A model generated the notes under the pieces. That model did no database searches, was not told the origin of the DNA, and was given only the letters and a program-made list of their open reading frames with translations. A stretch of DNA of 20,206 nucleotides from a virus: the IMG/VR virus record IMGVR_UViG_3300033571_003951, positions 1 to 20,206 of that record. The stretch is one strand, 5' to 3'. This document shows positions 1 to 7,348 of the stretch, piece after piece. The position numbers and the translations under genes are program-made. Position 1 is the stretch's first letter, and every line of letters starts with the position of its first letter.

Positions 1-930
1 ATTACTGTAAAAAACGACGGTCAGTTTGACATTGCAATTGATGTTGTCAAAGTGAAAGTCAATTCTATTAACGATATTGTATTTGTAGATGGAGAGCCCA
101 AAGTGAGTGAAAACACAGTTGCATTTAAAGCAAAAGAAGTTAAACAAGTAGAGACTGATGAGGAAGCAATGGATCGTATTGCTACCCGTTTTGCTGTGCT
201 TGATGAAATGACAAAAGCAGCAATTAACAGCGATATTCGGGCAATGATCGTTTCAGGTCCTCCCGGTGTCGGCAAGAGTTTCGGTGTTGAAACTCAACTA
301 GAAAAGGCAAGCATGTTTGACAAGCTTGCTGGCAAACGTGTTCGCTATGAAATTGTTAAAGGTGCAATGACTGCATTGGGTTTGTATGCTCAATTGTACA
401 AATACAGTGACAAGAAAAACGTGCTAGTATTTGATGACTGCGATTCTGTATTTCAAGATGAACTGTCCCTGAACATTCTTAAGGCAGCACTTGATTCGGG
501 CAAACGTCGCCGTATCTGCTGGAACAGTGATAGTTCTATGTTGCGCCGTGAGGGTATCCCTGATCAGTTTAACTTTGAGGGTAGTGCAATCTTCATTACA
601 AACTTGAAGTTTGAGAATGTAAAATCTAAGAAACTACAAGATCACCTCGAGGCATTGCAGTCACGTTGTCACTTTCTTGACCTGACTGTTGATACAGAGC
701 GTGACAAGATGTTGCGTATCAAGCAAGTTCATCGTGATAGCGATGGTGGTCTGTTCCGCGACTACAATTTTGATGATGGTGTCGCAGAACAAATTTTTGA
801 ATTCATGCAAGAAAACAAAAACAAACTGCATGAACTCAGTCTGCGTATGTGTCTGAAGATTGCTGATTTGGTCAAGATCAGCCCGAACTGGAAGATGCTT
901 GCAAGCACTACATGTATGAAAAGATCGTAA
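1..930 (+). CDS. AAA+ family ATPase, 5'-truncated by window edge
   Basis: A P-loop AAA+ ATPase. Counting from the GTG at 52, Walker A (GPPGVGKS) lies at residues 69-76, Walker B (VLVFDDCD) at 124-131, and a sensor-1-like stretch (IFITNLKF) at about 185. The frame is open to base 1, and the GTG at 52 sits inside a run of ordinary coding sequence, so the true start probably lies upstream and this is the last 309 residues. Similar ATPases of about 300-350 residues are widespread in marine phages; their substrate is not established. The gene is visibly richer in GC and uses CGT arginine codons, while the genes just downstream are very AT-rich and favour AGA, which may reflect high expression. A strong terminator follows. 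The AAA+ call is secure; the role is unknown. Confidence 0.85.
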   Translation: MTVKNDGQFDIAIDVVKVKVNSINDIVFVDGEPKVSENTVAFKAKEVKQVETDEEAMDRIATRFAVLDEMTKAAINSDIRAMIVSGPPGVGKSFGVETQLEKASMFDKLAGKRVRYEIVKGAMTALGLYAQLYKYSDKKNVLVFDDCDSVFQDELSLNILKAALDSGKRRRICWNSDSSMLRREGIPDQFNFEGSAIFITNLKFENVKSKKLQDHLEALQSRCHFLDLTVDTERDKMLRIKQVHRDSDGGLFRDYNFDDGVAEQIFEFMQENKNKLHELSLRMCLKIADLVKISPNWKMLASTTCMKRS

Positions 931-944
931 AATGTTTCAATTCT

Positions 945-969
945 AAAAAGGGGCTTAGGCCCCTTTTTT
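945..969 (+). terminator. Rho-independent terminator
   Basis: A perfect 10-bp stem (AAAAAGGGGC / GCCCCTTTTT) with a TTAG loop runs into a T tract. It begins 15 bases after the AAA+ ATPase stop codon and separates that transcription unit from the early operon starting at 1015. The A/T symmetry of the flanks means it could work in both directions, but no minus-strand gene is seen nearby. Confidence 0.93.
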
Positions 970-1002
970 ACCTATTGACTTTTAATTTTCGCATATAAGT
1001 AA

Positions 1003-1014
1003 TATAATATACAA
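1003..1014 (+). promoter_or_regulatory. -10 element of early promoter, leaderless arrangement
   Basis: A perfect TATAAT at 1003-1008 ends 6 bases before the ATG at 1015, so a start 7 bases after the -10 box would fall on the A of ATG. The -35 is weak: at 17-bp spacing the hexamer is TTTTAA, and a better TTGACT at 975-980 is 22 bp away, which is too far. There is no Shine-Dalgarno sequence before the ATG. Three other operon heads show the same geometry, which supports the call. Confidence 0.6.
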
Positions 1015-2049
1015 ATGAACAAAGTGGCACCAAATACCAAAGAACAGTTAATTTATTTTTTACTAAACAATCTAAGTTTGGGAACTTATGACAAAAAGTT
1101 TCTCGCCAACATTCAGGTAAAAAACTTAATTAACAAATCGCCACTAACAACAAATCAAGCAACTTTATTAAATAAAATTGTAGAGAGATATGCAAGACAA
1201 TTAGGTAAGTTTGATTTATTTGTTAGTGATTTAACTGAGTTGCCATGGGAAACAACTCCTATTCAAAGTCTTCCTACGTACACAGAAGTTTTCTTAGAAC
1301 TAAACGACAATGAACTGATACTACGTAGTCCATATAAAAAAGAATTTTTAGCCGAATTTATAAAACTGGACACTGGGGGAGTTTGGAATAAAACTGAGAA
1401 AATTTGGACCATACCCGGTAGCACATATTCACTGAAAAGTTTAGTGAGTTTAGTTGAAAAGTATTATCCTATTGTGAACTATTGCGACAACATTAAAAAA
1501 ATATTAGACGATATTTACAATTTTAGTGATTGTAAATATTGGGATCCTACTTTGGTATACAATAATTCATTGATGATTAACGCCATCAATCAACCATTGT
1601 ATGATGCTATTAAAGACATACCATTTGATATAACTTTACCTTCACTAGCAAGAATAGTAAGGTATGGTATTAACATCGATTCAAGTGTATCAAATGAATT
1701 TTATAGGCATTTTTCTGTTGACGATGTTGACTTTGCTAAAAGCATAGACTATAATGTTGAGTTTGAGGACTTGACTATCGTTGACAAAATAGTTGCGATT
1801 AAAACTGATTTAGTTTTAATGTATTTTAATGGACATGGATTGAGTTCATATTTCCATAACATAAAAAACAAATTAATTTTAGAACATGGAATCGAATGTC
1901 TATTTTTAGCTAATGGACAAGAATTTGTACAACCAGAAGATAAAGATAAATTTATCGTACAAATAACATCAAGAATGTATGGAACACAGCCAGTAACTGC
2001 GGCTAAAACTATTCATGTACTGAATAGTCAACCTATAGAATTAAAATGA
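1015..2049 (+). CDS. Conserved phage protein with HARP-like segment, paired with UvsW
   Basis: 344 residues, first gene after the terminator at 945-969. Residues about 90-140 read like the HARP domain of SMARCAL1-type annealing helicases (an RSPYKKEF-type start, then a W-rich end reading VWNKTEKIWTIPG). Residues about 20-65 resemble helicase-associated helical segments. No Walker motifs are present, so it is not a helicase by itself. Its stop overlaps the ATG of the UvsW-like helicase (ATGA), so the two are translationally coupled, and I infer a DNA-binding partner or accessory role in fork or recombination processing. The HARP resemblance is by eye and moderate. The predicted promoter places the transcript start on the ATG itself. 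Confidence 0.8.
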   Translation: MNKVAPNTKEQLIYFLLNNLSLGTYDKKFLANIQVKNLINKSPLTTNQATLLNKIVERYARQLGKFDLFVSDLTELPWETTPIQSLPTYTEVFLELNDNELILRSPYKKEFLAEFIKLDTGGVWNKTEKIWTIPGSTYSLKSLVSLVEKYYPIVNYCDNIKKILDDIYNFSDCKYWDPTLVYNNSLMINAINQPLYDAIKDIPFDITLPSLARIVRYGINIDSSVSNEFYRHFSVDDVDFAKSIDYNVEFEDLTIVDKIVAIKTDLVLMYFNGHGLSSYFHNIKNKLILEHGIECLFLANGQEFVQPEDKDKFIVQITSRMYGTQPVTAAKTIHVLNSQPIELK

Positions 2050-3503
2050 AAACATGTAAGGTCATAGTAAAAGATGAAGTAAATGTTAAGCTAGAAGGTT
2101 TAGAACTTTCAGAAAGAAAAACATTACTTAAAAAATTTGAGTATGAAAAGCCGGGTGCAAGATATCAGCCTAGTGTACGTTTGGGTAGATGGAACGGTAA
2201 GATAAGTTTCTTTAGTTTAGGTGGCAGCACTTATGTTAATCTACTACCAGAAATTTTGCCGATCATTGACAGTGCAGGTTACGATATTGTACTTGAGGAC
2301 TTAAGAAACTATTCAACAAATTTTAACTTTGAAAGCATACAAGAAGATACGTTTAGTCATTGTTCTTGGCCTAAAGGGCATCCTGATCAGGGAAAACCAG
2401 TTAAGTTTAGAGACTATCAATTAAAAGTAGTAAACGATTTTCTAGCTAATCCACAAAGCGTACAAGAGGTAGCAACTGGTGCAGGTAAAACGTTAATGAC
2501 TGCTGCATTAAGTTATAGTATAGAAAATTATGGAAGAAGTATTGTTATTGTTCCGAATAAAAGTTTGGTCGTTCAAACTGAAGCAGACTATATTAATTTA
2601 GGACTTGATGTTGGTGTTTACTTTGGTGACAGAAAAGAATGGAATAAAAAACATACTATATGTACTTGGCAAAGTTTAAACAACTTACTTAAGTTAAGTA
2701 CTGCTGGTGAGGCAAAAGAAACAATTAAAGATTTTATTGAAGATGTAGTTTGTGTTATGGTTGATGAAGTGCATATGGCTAAAGCAGATGTGCTTAAAGA
2801 ACTGTTAACAGGAGTTATGAGTCATATACCAATTAGATGGGGACTTACAGGTACGATTCCAAAAGAAGTTTACAACGCACAAGCGATTACAGTAAGCCTA
2901 GGAAATTCTATCAATAAACTAAGCGCAAGTGAATTACAACAAAAAGGAGTATTAGCTAACTGTCATGTTAACATCATACAATTACAAGACCAAGTAGAAT
3001 TCACAAATTATCAAAGCGAGTTAAAACATCTATTAGAAGATAAAACACGTTTGGATACCATAGCAGAGTTAATTTTAAAAATAAAAAATTCAGGCAATAC
3101 ATTAATTTTAGTTGACAGAGTAAATGCAGGTAAAGAATTAGTTGAAAGAATTCCAAATAGTGTTTTCGTAAGTGGTGAAACAAAATTGACAGAGAGAAAA
3201 GAAGAATATGATGAGATTGCGACAAGCAATAATAAGGTTATTGTGGCGACTTACGGTGTGGCCGCTGTGGGTATTAATATTCCTCGCATTTTTAATTTGG
3301 TTCTTTTGGAACCCGGAAAAAGCTTTGTCAGAGTTATACAAAGTATTGGGCGAGGCATTAGAAAAGCGGAAGACAAAGATTTCGTACAAATCTGGGACAT
3401 CACCAGTTCGTGTAAATTCGCAAAGCGGCACCTTACGCAGAGGAAGGCATTTTATAAAGAAGCAGCATACCCATTCGACATGGAAAAGTTGACATACAGA
3501 TAA
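2046..3503 (+). CDS. uvsW: UvsW-like superfamily 2 DNA helicase
   Basis: 485 residues, near the roughly 500 of T4 UvsW. SF2 motifs appear in order: Q-type RDYQ (122-125), motif I ATGAGKT (143-149), motif II DEVH (240-243), motif III LTGT (267-270), and motif VI QSIGRGIRKA near residue 435. The N-terminal 110 residues carry a separate domain with an RLGRWNGK signature, as in UvsW. T4 UvsW unwinds R-loops and branched recombination intermediates and moves replication from origin-dependent to recombination-dependent initiation; the same role is inferred here. The start overlaps the upstream gene as ATGA. The 3' end contains the -35 box of the next promoter (TTGACA at 3489-3494). Confidence 0.93.
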   Translation: MKTCKVIVKDEVNVKLEGLELSERKTLLKKFEYEKPGARYQPSVRLGRWNGKISFFSLGGSTYVNLLPEILPIIDSAGYDIVLEDLRNYSTNFNFESIQEDTFSHCSWPKGHPDQGKPVKFRDYQLKVVNDFLANPQSVQEVATGAGKTLMTAALSYSIENYGRSIVIVPNKSLVVQTEADYINLGLDVGVYFGDRKEWNKKHTICTWQSLNNLLKLSTAGEAKETIKDFIEDVVCVMVDEVHMAKADVLKELLTGVMSHIPIRWGLTGTIPKEVYNAQAITVSLGNSINKLSASELQQKGVLANCHVNIIQLQDQVEFTNYQSELKHLLEDKTRLDTIAELILKIKNSGNTLILVDRVNAGKELVERIPNSVFVSGETKLTERKEEYDEIATSNNKVIVATYGVAAVGINIPRIFNLVLLEPGKSFVRVIQSIGRGIRKAEDKDFVQIWDITSSCKFAKRHLTQRKAFYKEAAYPFDMEKLTYR

Positions 3504-3517
3504 AAATTTGCTATAAT
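3489..3517 (+). promoter_or_regulatory. Consensus sigma70 promoter, leaderless
   Basis: TTGACA (3489-3494), a 17-bp spacer and TATAAT (3512-3517): a perfect match to the bacterial housekeeping consensus. The ATG at 3525 lies 8 bases past the -10 end, so the transcript would begin at or one base before the start codon. The -35 box lies inside the 3' end of the UvsW-like gene. It is expected to be read by unmodified host polymerase early in infection. Confidence 0.88.
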
Positions 3518-3524
3518 TACAATT

Positions 3525-4025
3525 ATGAGAATACTTACTTTAGATGACGTTTATTACAACTTAGAAACACTACCAGAAGAGGTAGATGACTTACGATTTG
3601 CAATATTGGATAACAGCAATCCACAAAATGTAGATTATAACTATATACCTTTAATTTTTTTAGAAAGCTTTAATAGTCCTGCATTAGTATTGAGGATAGC
3701 GGATAAAATAATTAAGATGCCGGTTGATTGGCAAATATTAATTGGTGAACCTGAACTTGGTGATTTAGAAACATTACCATTGACAAGTATTAATGACAGA
3801 GGATTTAAAGCGTTTCAGTTTAATCCATTGAGTTCATTTAGACCAAGCTTCATTGACATAGAGATAGTTGACATATATCATGATGTAACTTGGTATGCAC
3901 CTAGATTAAAGAATGGACAATTCTTGTGCGTACCTATTGACGATACAGATAAACCTAGGTGTGTATATTTCGTTAAAGAAATTAGCCGAAATTGTGAAAT
4001 CGTAGATTATCAACAAGCATTCTAA
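3525..4025 (+). CDS. Conserved phage protein of unknown function
   Basis: 166 residues, first gene of an early operon that continues into the gp62-like subunit. I recognise the general type from marine T4-like phages but know no function. The centre has a conserved-looking block rich in acidic and hydrophobic residues (residues about 58-85, then a W/Y block about 115-125 with DVTWYAPRL). No signal peptide, membrane segment or nucleotide-binding motif is seen. No Shine-Dalgarno precedes the ATG, which fits the near-leaderless promoter just upstream. Its stop and the next ATG share one base (TAATG), so the two are coupled; a role in replication is inferred only from context. Confidence 0.8.
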   Translation: MRILTLDDVYYNLETLPEEVDDLRFAILDNSNPQNVDYNYIPLIFLESFNSPALVLRIADKIIKMPVDWQILIGEPELGDLETLPLTSINDRGFKAFQFNPLSSFRPSFIDIEIVDIYHDVTWYAPRLKNGQFLCVPIDDTDKPRCVYFVKEISRNCEIVDYQQAF

Positions 4026-4618
4026 TGACTACTAAAAAACAAACACCAAAAGAAGAAAAATTCCAAAACACAGATTTTGATTTGTTTTCTGCTATTGATG
4101 CTATAGATAAAAAAAATTATGATTACTATGACAACTTAACAGAAGAACAGAAGAAAGGCTTTGTGCCATTTATGATGACGCACTGGATAAGCCAAGTCAA
4201 ATCCAAAGCAGATTTACAAAGATACTACATCCAAAGCGTAGACTATCATGCTAATACAAATTTGTTTAATGAATATGTACAAAAGCATCCTAAATTACAA
4301 TGGTTGATGCTTTGCGCAAGTAGTCCTAATTTAGGAAAACAATTTCATCAATGGGTACCGCATATAACAAACAAGGTCGGTAAACTTAAAGAAAAAGCAA
4401 AAGACAAAGAAATTAAAGAATACTTTTCTAAAATTTATTCTAATGCCCCAGAGGATGCTATCAGTGAAATAGCTAAAGCATACACTGAACTTCAACATAA
4501 AAAAGTTTATTTGGCAAATCACTTCCCGAATTTAAAATACGAAGATATAGAAACCCTTGCTGATTTAATTTCCGATGAAGATATTGCACAATATGAAAAA
4601 AATCTCGGAAACCAATAA
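4025..4618 (+). CDS. 62: gp62-like clamp-loader small subunit
   Basis: 197 residues, close to the 187 of T4 gp62. The N-terminal part (DLFSAIDAIDKK, residues 19-30, then FVPFMMTHWIS at 46-56) and the block LMLCASSPNLGKQFHQW (94-110) resemble the pattern of cyanophage/pelagiphage gp62 proteins, where a short helix is followed by a basic KRFxKW-type motif. gp62 joins four gp44 ATPases to load the gp45 sliding clamp. No gp44 or gp45 gene lies in this window, so the call rests on motif resemblance and replication context, and the family is weakly conserved. The start overlaps the previous stop by one base. Confidence 0.6.
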   Translation: MTTKKQTPKEEKFQNTDFDLFSAIDAIDKKNYDYYDNLTEEQKKGFVPFMMTHWISQVKSKADLQRYYIQSVDYHANTNLFNEYVQKHPKLQWLMLCASSPNLGKQFHQWVPHITNKVGKLKEKAKDKEIKEYFSKIYSNAPEDAISEIAKAYTELQHKKVYLANHFPNLKYEDIETLADLISDEDIAQYEKNLGNQ

Positions 4619-5285
4619 TGTTTGTGAGTTCTGTAACCGTAGTTTTAGTAGAGAAAAATCTTTACTAACTCATGCGTGTGAAAAGAAACGTCGATGGTTA
4701 GAAAGAGATGTAAGAGGGAACCAAATTGGTTTTCAAAGTTTCGTACAGTTTTACAACAAACATACCGCATCTAAAAAAATAAAAACCTATGAGGATTTTA
4801 TTCACAGTCCTTACTATTTGGCTTTCGTGAAATTTGGTAACTACTGTTTAAATGTTAATGTAATAAATGTATCAAGATATGTAGAATGGTTACTAAAAGA
4901 TGGTATTAAATTAAACGATTGGGCAACTGATAGTAACTATACTAAGTTTTTAACTGAATATCTACGACAAGAGGACCCATTTGATGCGTTAGCACGAAGT
5001 GTCAAAACGTGCAAGGAATTGTCTGAAATGGAAGACATTCAAATATCAGACGTACTGCGTTATGCAAATATAAACAGAATATGTCATGCGGTTACAAATG
5101 GAAAAATTAGTCCATGGATGTTGTATCAAAGTAACAGTGGTACCCAATTTCTTAATCAATTAAATCAAGACCATGTTAAAATTATTATTGACTACATAAA
5201 TCCCGAAATGTGGGCTTTAAAATTTAAACGTGAACCTGAACTTACTAAAACAGTGAAAGAAACACTTGCACAAGCAGGATATTAA
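4593..5285 (+). CDS. C2HC zinc-finger phage protein, function unknown
   Basis: 230 residues from the second ATG. A compact zinc finger opens the protein: C11-X2-C14-X12-H27-X-C29, followed by a basic stretch KKRRW. The rest looks helical, with a conserved-type segment around FIHSPYYLAFVKFG. Proteins of this layout occur in many marine T4-like phages; I know no demonstrated function. The zinc finger and position after the gp62-like gene suggest nucleic-acid binding in replication or transcription. An upstream in-frame ATG at 4575 would add six residues; I chose 4593 because the finger then sits near the N-terminus as in remembered relatives. Neither start has a clear Shine-Dalgarno. It overlaps the gp62-like gene by 26 bases. 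Confidence 0.78.
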   Translation: MKKISETNNVCEFCNRSFSREKSLLTHACEKKRRWLERDVRGNQIGFQSFVQFYNKHTASKKIKTYEDFIHSPYYLAFVKFGNYCLNVNVINVSRYVEWLLKDGIKLNDWATDSNYTKFLTEYLRQEDPFDALARSVKTCKELSEMEDIQISDVLRYANINRICHAVTNGKISPWMLYQSNSGTQFLNQLNQDHVKIIIDYINPEMWALKFKREPELTKTVKETLAQAGY

Positions 5286-5466
5286 AGTTAGAATTCCTTG
5301 GAAACGAGGAGATACAATCTCAACATGGAGTGAGACTTGTGCATGGGCTATAGAACACTTCGGATTGCCCGGTGATCAATATGAATGTCATGCTAATGAA
5401 GATTACATGGATTTTCATTTTGTTAAAGAGCAGGACGCTATATTATTTTCTCTAAGATGGCTATGA
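5266..5466 (+). CDS. Small LRW-tail protein, paralog 1
   Basis: 66 residues, starting with TTG inside the 3' end of the zinc-finger gene (20-base overlap); no ATG or GTG is available before the conserved core, so the start is uncertain. The core has TWSETCAWAIEHFGLPG and ends in FHFVKEQDAILFSLRWL. The C-terminal pattern (aromatic, acidic residues, F-x-LRW) is shared with four neighbouring small proteins. Function unknown; no membrane segment. Its stop overlaps the ATG at 5463 (ATGA), indicating translational coupling. Confidence 0.68.
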   Translation: MHKQDIKVRIPWKRGDTISTWSETCAWAIEHFGLPGDQYECHANEDYMDFHFVKEQDAILFSLRWL

Positions 5467-5891
5467 AAATAGTACGTAGAATAAAAGCATTGTACAAGTT
5501 ATGGCGTGACAAAAGAATTTTAAAATCCCATGGCGTGACTAATTGGAGAGACTTTAATAAAACTTTTGATAAAAAAATCAATCGTAGAGCAATTACGGTT
5601 GATAAGTTTTACCATTCTTATCCATATGTTGTTGTTTTTGAATCACCACCTAAATTTGGTTCAGGACATTGGTTAAGTACTGTTCGTTATATTTACAGAT
5701 GGTGTGATGAACATTGCAAAGGATCATATAGATATGATTATCATAGAGTTGTTAAACAAACATTTATAAATTCTAATGAAGGATTACTTAAAGACCAATG
5801 GGTATTCAATGACATAGGTGGGCGTGATATACTTGTGTTTGCCTTTACAGACAGTAAAGATTATGTTTGGTTTAAAATGAAGTTTGAATAA
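5463..5891 (+). CDS. Small LRW-tail-like protein, paralog 2 (longer)
   Basis: 142 residues. The N-terminal 50 residues are strongly basic (KIVRRIKALYKLWRDKR), a feature the other members lack. The C-terminal half has the family layout: YPYVVVFE strand, IYRWCDEHC helix, and a final FAFTDSKDYVWFKMKFE in which the LRW end is replaced by MKF. An in-frame ATG at 5457 would add two residues; 5463 is preferred because it forms ATGA with the previous stop. The basic arm may bind nucleic acid, but this is inference only. Confidence 0.7.
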   Translation: MKIVRRIKALYKLWRDKRILKSHGVTNWRDFNKTFDKKINRRAITVDKFYHSYPYVVVFESPPKFGSGHWLSTVRYIYRWCDEHCKGSYRYDYHRVVKQTFINSNEGLLKDQWVFNDIGGRDILVFAFTDSKDYVWFKMKFE

Positions 5892-5894
5892 CCC

Positions 5895-6149
5895 ATGCAT
5901 AAACCTGAATTAATTTTAGCTGAAAGCACTGTGTATGGTTTACCCTATTTTGTAATTTATGTCAACGGTAGAACTACTTACGGAGATTACAGTGTATGGG
6001 AAGAAATGATAGCTTGGACTATACAAACATTTGGTCCGACTCCTAAAGATGGAGTGTGGACACCTAATGCACGTTGGTACGTTAACAATGCACGATTTTG
6101 GTTTAAAGAAGAAAAAGATCGTGAATGGTTTATATTAAGATGGACATAA
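5895..6149 (+). CDS. Small LRW-tail protein, paralog 3
   Basis: 84 residues. It contains VWEEMIAWTIQTFGPTPKDG (compare TWSETCAWAIEHFGLPGDQ in the gene at 5266) and ends in FWFKEEKDREWFILRWT. These two blocks make it the clearest relative of the 5266 product. Unusually rich in tryptophan and tyrosine. It starts three bases after the previous stop with no strong Shine-Dalgarno, so re-initiation is likely. Function unknown. Confidence 0.75.
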   Translation: MHKPELILAESTVYGLPYFVIYVNGRTTYGDYSVWEEMIAWTIQTFGPTPKDGVWTPNARWYVNNARFWFKEEKDREWFILRWT

Positions 6150-6150
6150 T

Positions 6151-6540
6151 ATGAATAAAAAATTATTGCGTAGAAAAGTATTAATTCGTGAGTACGATTT
6201 TAATAAAATAAAAATTAAGGCAACGGCTAAAGTTGATAGATATGAAACATTATACGACCGTGTTACTTTTACTCCTATCACAAAAAATGATTTAGAAAAA
6301 GAATACTTAATATATCTTTTAACTAAAGATGAAAATAATGTTACTAATAATCCATGGAACAGTTGGAAGCCAACCGATTACCCAGCTAGTTATCTATGGC
6401 ATATAAAGAAAAAGTTATATAATGAAGACTATGCCAGATGGGACTGTAGGTTTGATGATGACGGATTTCTTTTAGTACAATACAGCAAAGGCAAACCCGA
6501 AACTAAATTAGGTTGGGGCGTGTTTGAAAAAGAATATTAA
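6151..6540 (+). CDS. Hypothetical phage protein
   Basis: 129 residues, beginning one base after the previous stop. The N-terminus is very basic (MNKKLLRRKVLIREYD). The middle has a NNPWNSWKPTDYP segment and the end is rich in aromatic and charged residues (LGWGVFEKEY). It lacks the LRW tail of its neighbours, so I do not place it in that family. No recognisable domain, signal peptide or membrane segment. It is likely real because it fits tightly in the operon and has no alternative frame of note. Confidence 0.7.
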   Translation: MNKKLLRRKVLIREYDFNKIKIKATAKVDRYETLYDRVTFTPITKNDLEKEYLIYLLTKDENNVTNNPWNSWKPTDYPASYLWHIKKKLYNEDYARWDCRFDDDGFLLVQYSKGKPETKLGWGVFEKEY

Positions 6541-6549
6541 GATTACTTT

Positions 6550-6774
6550 ATGATTGAAGTAGAATGTATGTATTGGGATGTATCCCACACGTTAGAGGTT
6601 GTACGTGAACTGAAACATTCTGGATTAGTTCAGGGACAAGATTTTGATTTTACATATGTTCCGCCTATATTCAATAGTTATATTTGGGAAGACGAACCCA
6701 TTAGAGAGAAAAAAACTGTTTTTAAATTTTACAATGATGAGTTGGCAACTTGGTTTGAACTAAAATACAAATAA
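6550..6774 (+). CDS. Small LRW-tail-like protein, paralog 4
   Basis: 74 residues, acidic and rich in aromatics. The C-terminus FKFYNDELATWFELKYK keeps the family pattern (aromatic pair, acidic residues, W-F-x-L-basic-aromatic) with KYK in place of RW. The N-terminal helix SHTLEVVRELKHSGL differs from the W-x-E helix of the 5266 and 5895 products, so this is a diverged member. Function unknown. Confidence 0.68.
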   Translation: MIEVECMYWDVSHTLEVVRELKHSGLVQGQDFDFTYVPPIFNSYIWEDEPIREKKTVFKFYNDELATWFELKYK

Positions 6775-6777
6775 TAT

Positions 6778-6930
6778 ATGGAAATTTGGATACTAACAGT
6801 GTTTTTGCTTACCACACCAGACAAAATTTTTCACCAACAAACTTTACATTCACACGAAGAATGTGTAAAATGGATGAATTTCTACAACGAATATCCCTTT
6901 AGGCCTGTTTGTGAAAGAAAAAACAAATAA
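6778..6930 (+). CDS. Very small protein with hydrophobic N-terminus and EEC motif
   Basis: 50 residues. The N-terminus is hydrophobic (WILTVFLLTT), then an EEC motif (residues 27-29) with a second cysteine at 45 in a PVCER context. The product of the gene at 7160 has the same plan: hydrophobic N-terminus, REEC, tryptophan, then a cysteine 15-16 residues later. The two are probably paralogs separated by one gene. The hydrophobic start could be a signal peptide or anchor and the cysteine pair a disulfide, which would put the protein outside the cytoplasm; this is inference. It starts three bases after the upstream stop. Confidence 0.58.
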   Translation: MEIWILTVFLLTTPDKIFHQQTLHSHEECVKWMNFYNEYPFRPVCERKNK

Positions 6931-7135
6931 TAAAACTTATGTTGTAAGTCCTCCTGCGATAGGTAAAGATTACTATATAGTATTGACAGATTATATTTAC
7001 TGGAGTATATATGAAGATTCATTGCGTGAATGGTGCGCAAAAAATTTATCGTTAGGTGTTGCTGCTTTTAAGGGCAGCGTAGTGACTTGCACAACGGAAC
7101 AAGAGTTTATGATGTTTGAATTGCGATGGGGTTAA
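6911..7135 (+). CDS. Small LRW-tail protein, paralog 5
   Basis: 74 residues, starting with GTG inside the last 20 bases of the preceding small gene. The C-terminus CTTEQEFMMFELRWG matches the LRW-tail pattern of the 5266 and 5895 products, and the middle SIYEDSLREWCAKNLSLG takes the place of their W-x-E helix. Function unknown. GTG is the only reasonable start before the core. Confidence 0.7.
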   Translation: MKEKTNNKTYVVSPPAIGKDYYIVLTDYIYWSIYEDSLREWCAKNLSLGVAAFKGSVVTCTTEQEFMMFELRWG

Positions 7136-7159
7136 ACTTAACAACGAGAAGGAGAAATA

Positions 7160-7348
7160 ATGGAACCTGTAACAGTTTGGTTATTAATCGTTCAACTTTG
7201 GAACGATCCTCCACCTACAATGAAGTTTGTTTATAAAAAAGAATATGTTACAAGAGAAGAATGTTTTGTAGCGAAAAGTGAATGGGAAAGTAAGTTTGTA
7301 ACACTATGCAGTCCTATAGTAAAGAAAGAACATACTAATGGCAAATGA
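7160..7348 (+). CDS. Small protein with hydrophobic N-terminus and EEC motif
   Basis: 62 residues with a good Shine-Dalgarno (GAGAAGGAG) just before the ATG, unusual in this gene block. The hydrophobic N-terminus VTVWLLIVQLW is followed by REEC (residues 32-35) and a cysteine at 50 in an LCSP context. It is a likely paralog of the 50-residue product at 6778. A short secreted or membrane-anchored protein is possible; no function is known. Its 3' end overlaps the DexA-like gene by 11 bases. Confidence 0.66.
   Translation: MEPVTVWLLIVQLWNDPPPTMKFVYKKEYVTREECFVAKSEWESKFVTLCSPIVKKEHTNGK

Noticed and set aside
994-1001. TATAAGTA as a late promoter before the gene at 1015.
   Set aside because: It is one mismatch from TATAAATA, but it lies in very AT-rich DNA ahead of early replication genes and overlaps the perfect TATAAT region; chance similarity is likely.
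975-1008. TTGACT (975-980) as the -35 box for the TATAAT at 1003-1008.
   Set aside because: The 22-bp spacing is too long for sigma70; only the -10 element is supported.
3001-3492. Several open frames on both strands inside the 3' end of the helicase gene, including a 94-residue plus-strand frame.
   Set aside because: They lie wholly inside the UvsW-like gene, whose motifs run through this region in another frame; the products are low-complexity and have no ribosome-binding sites.
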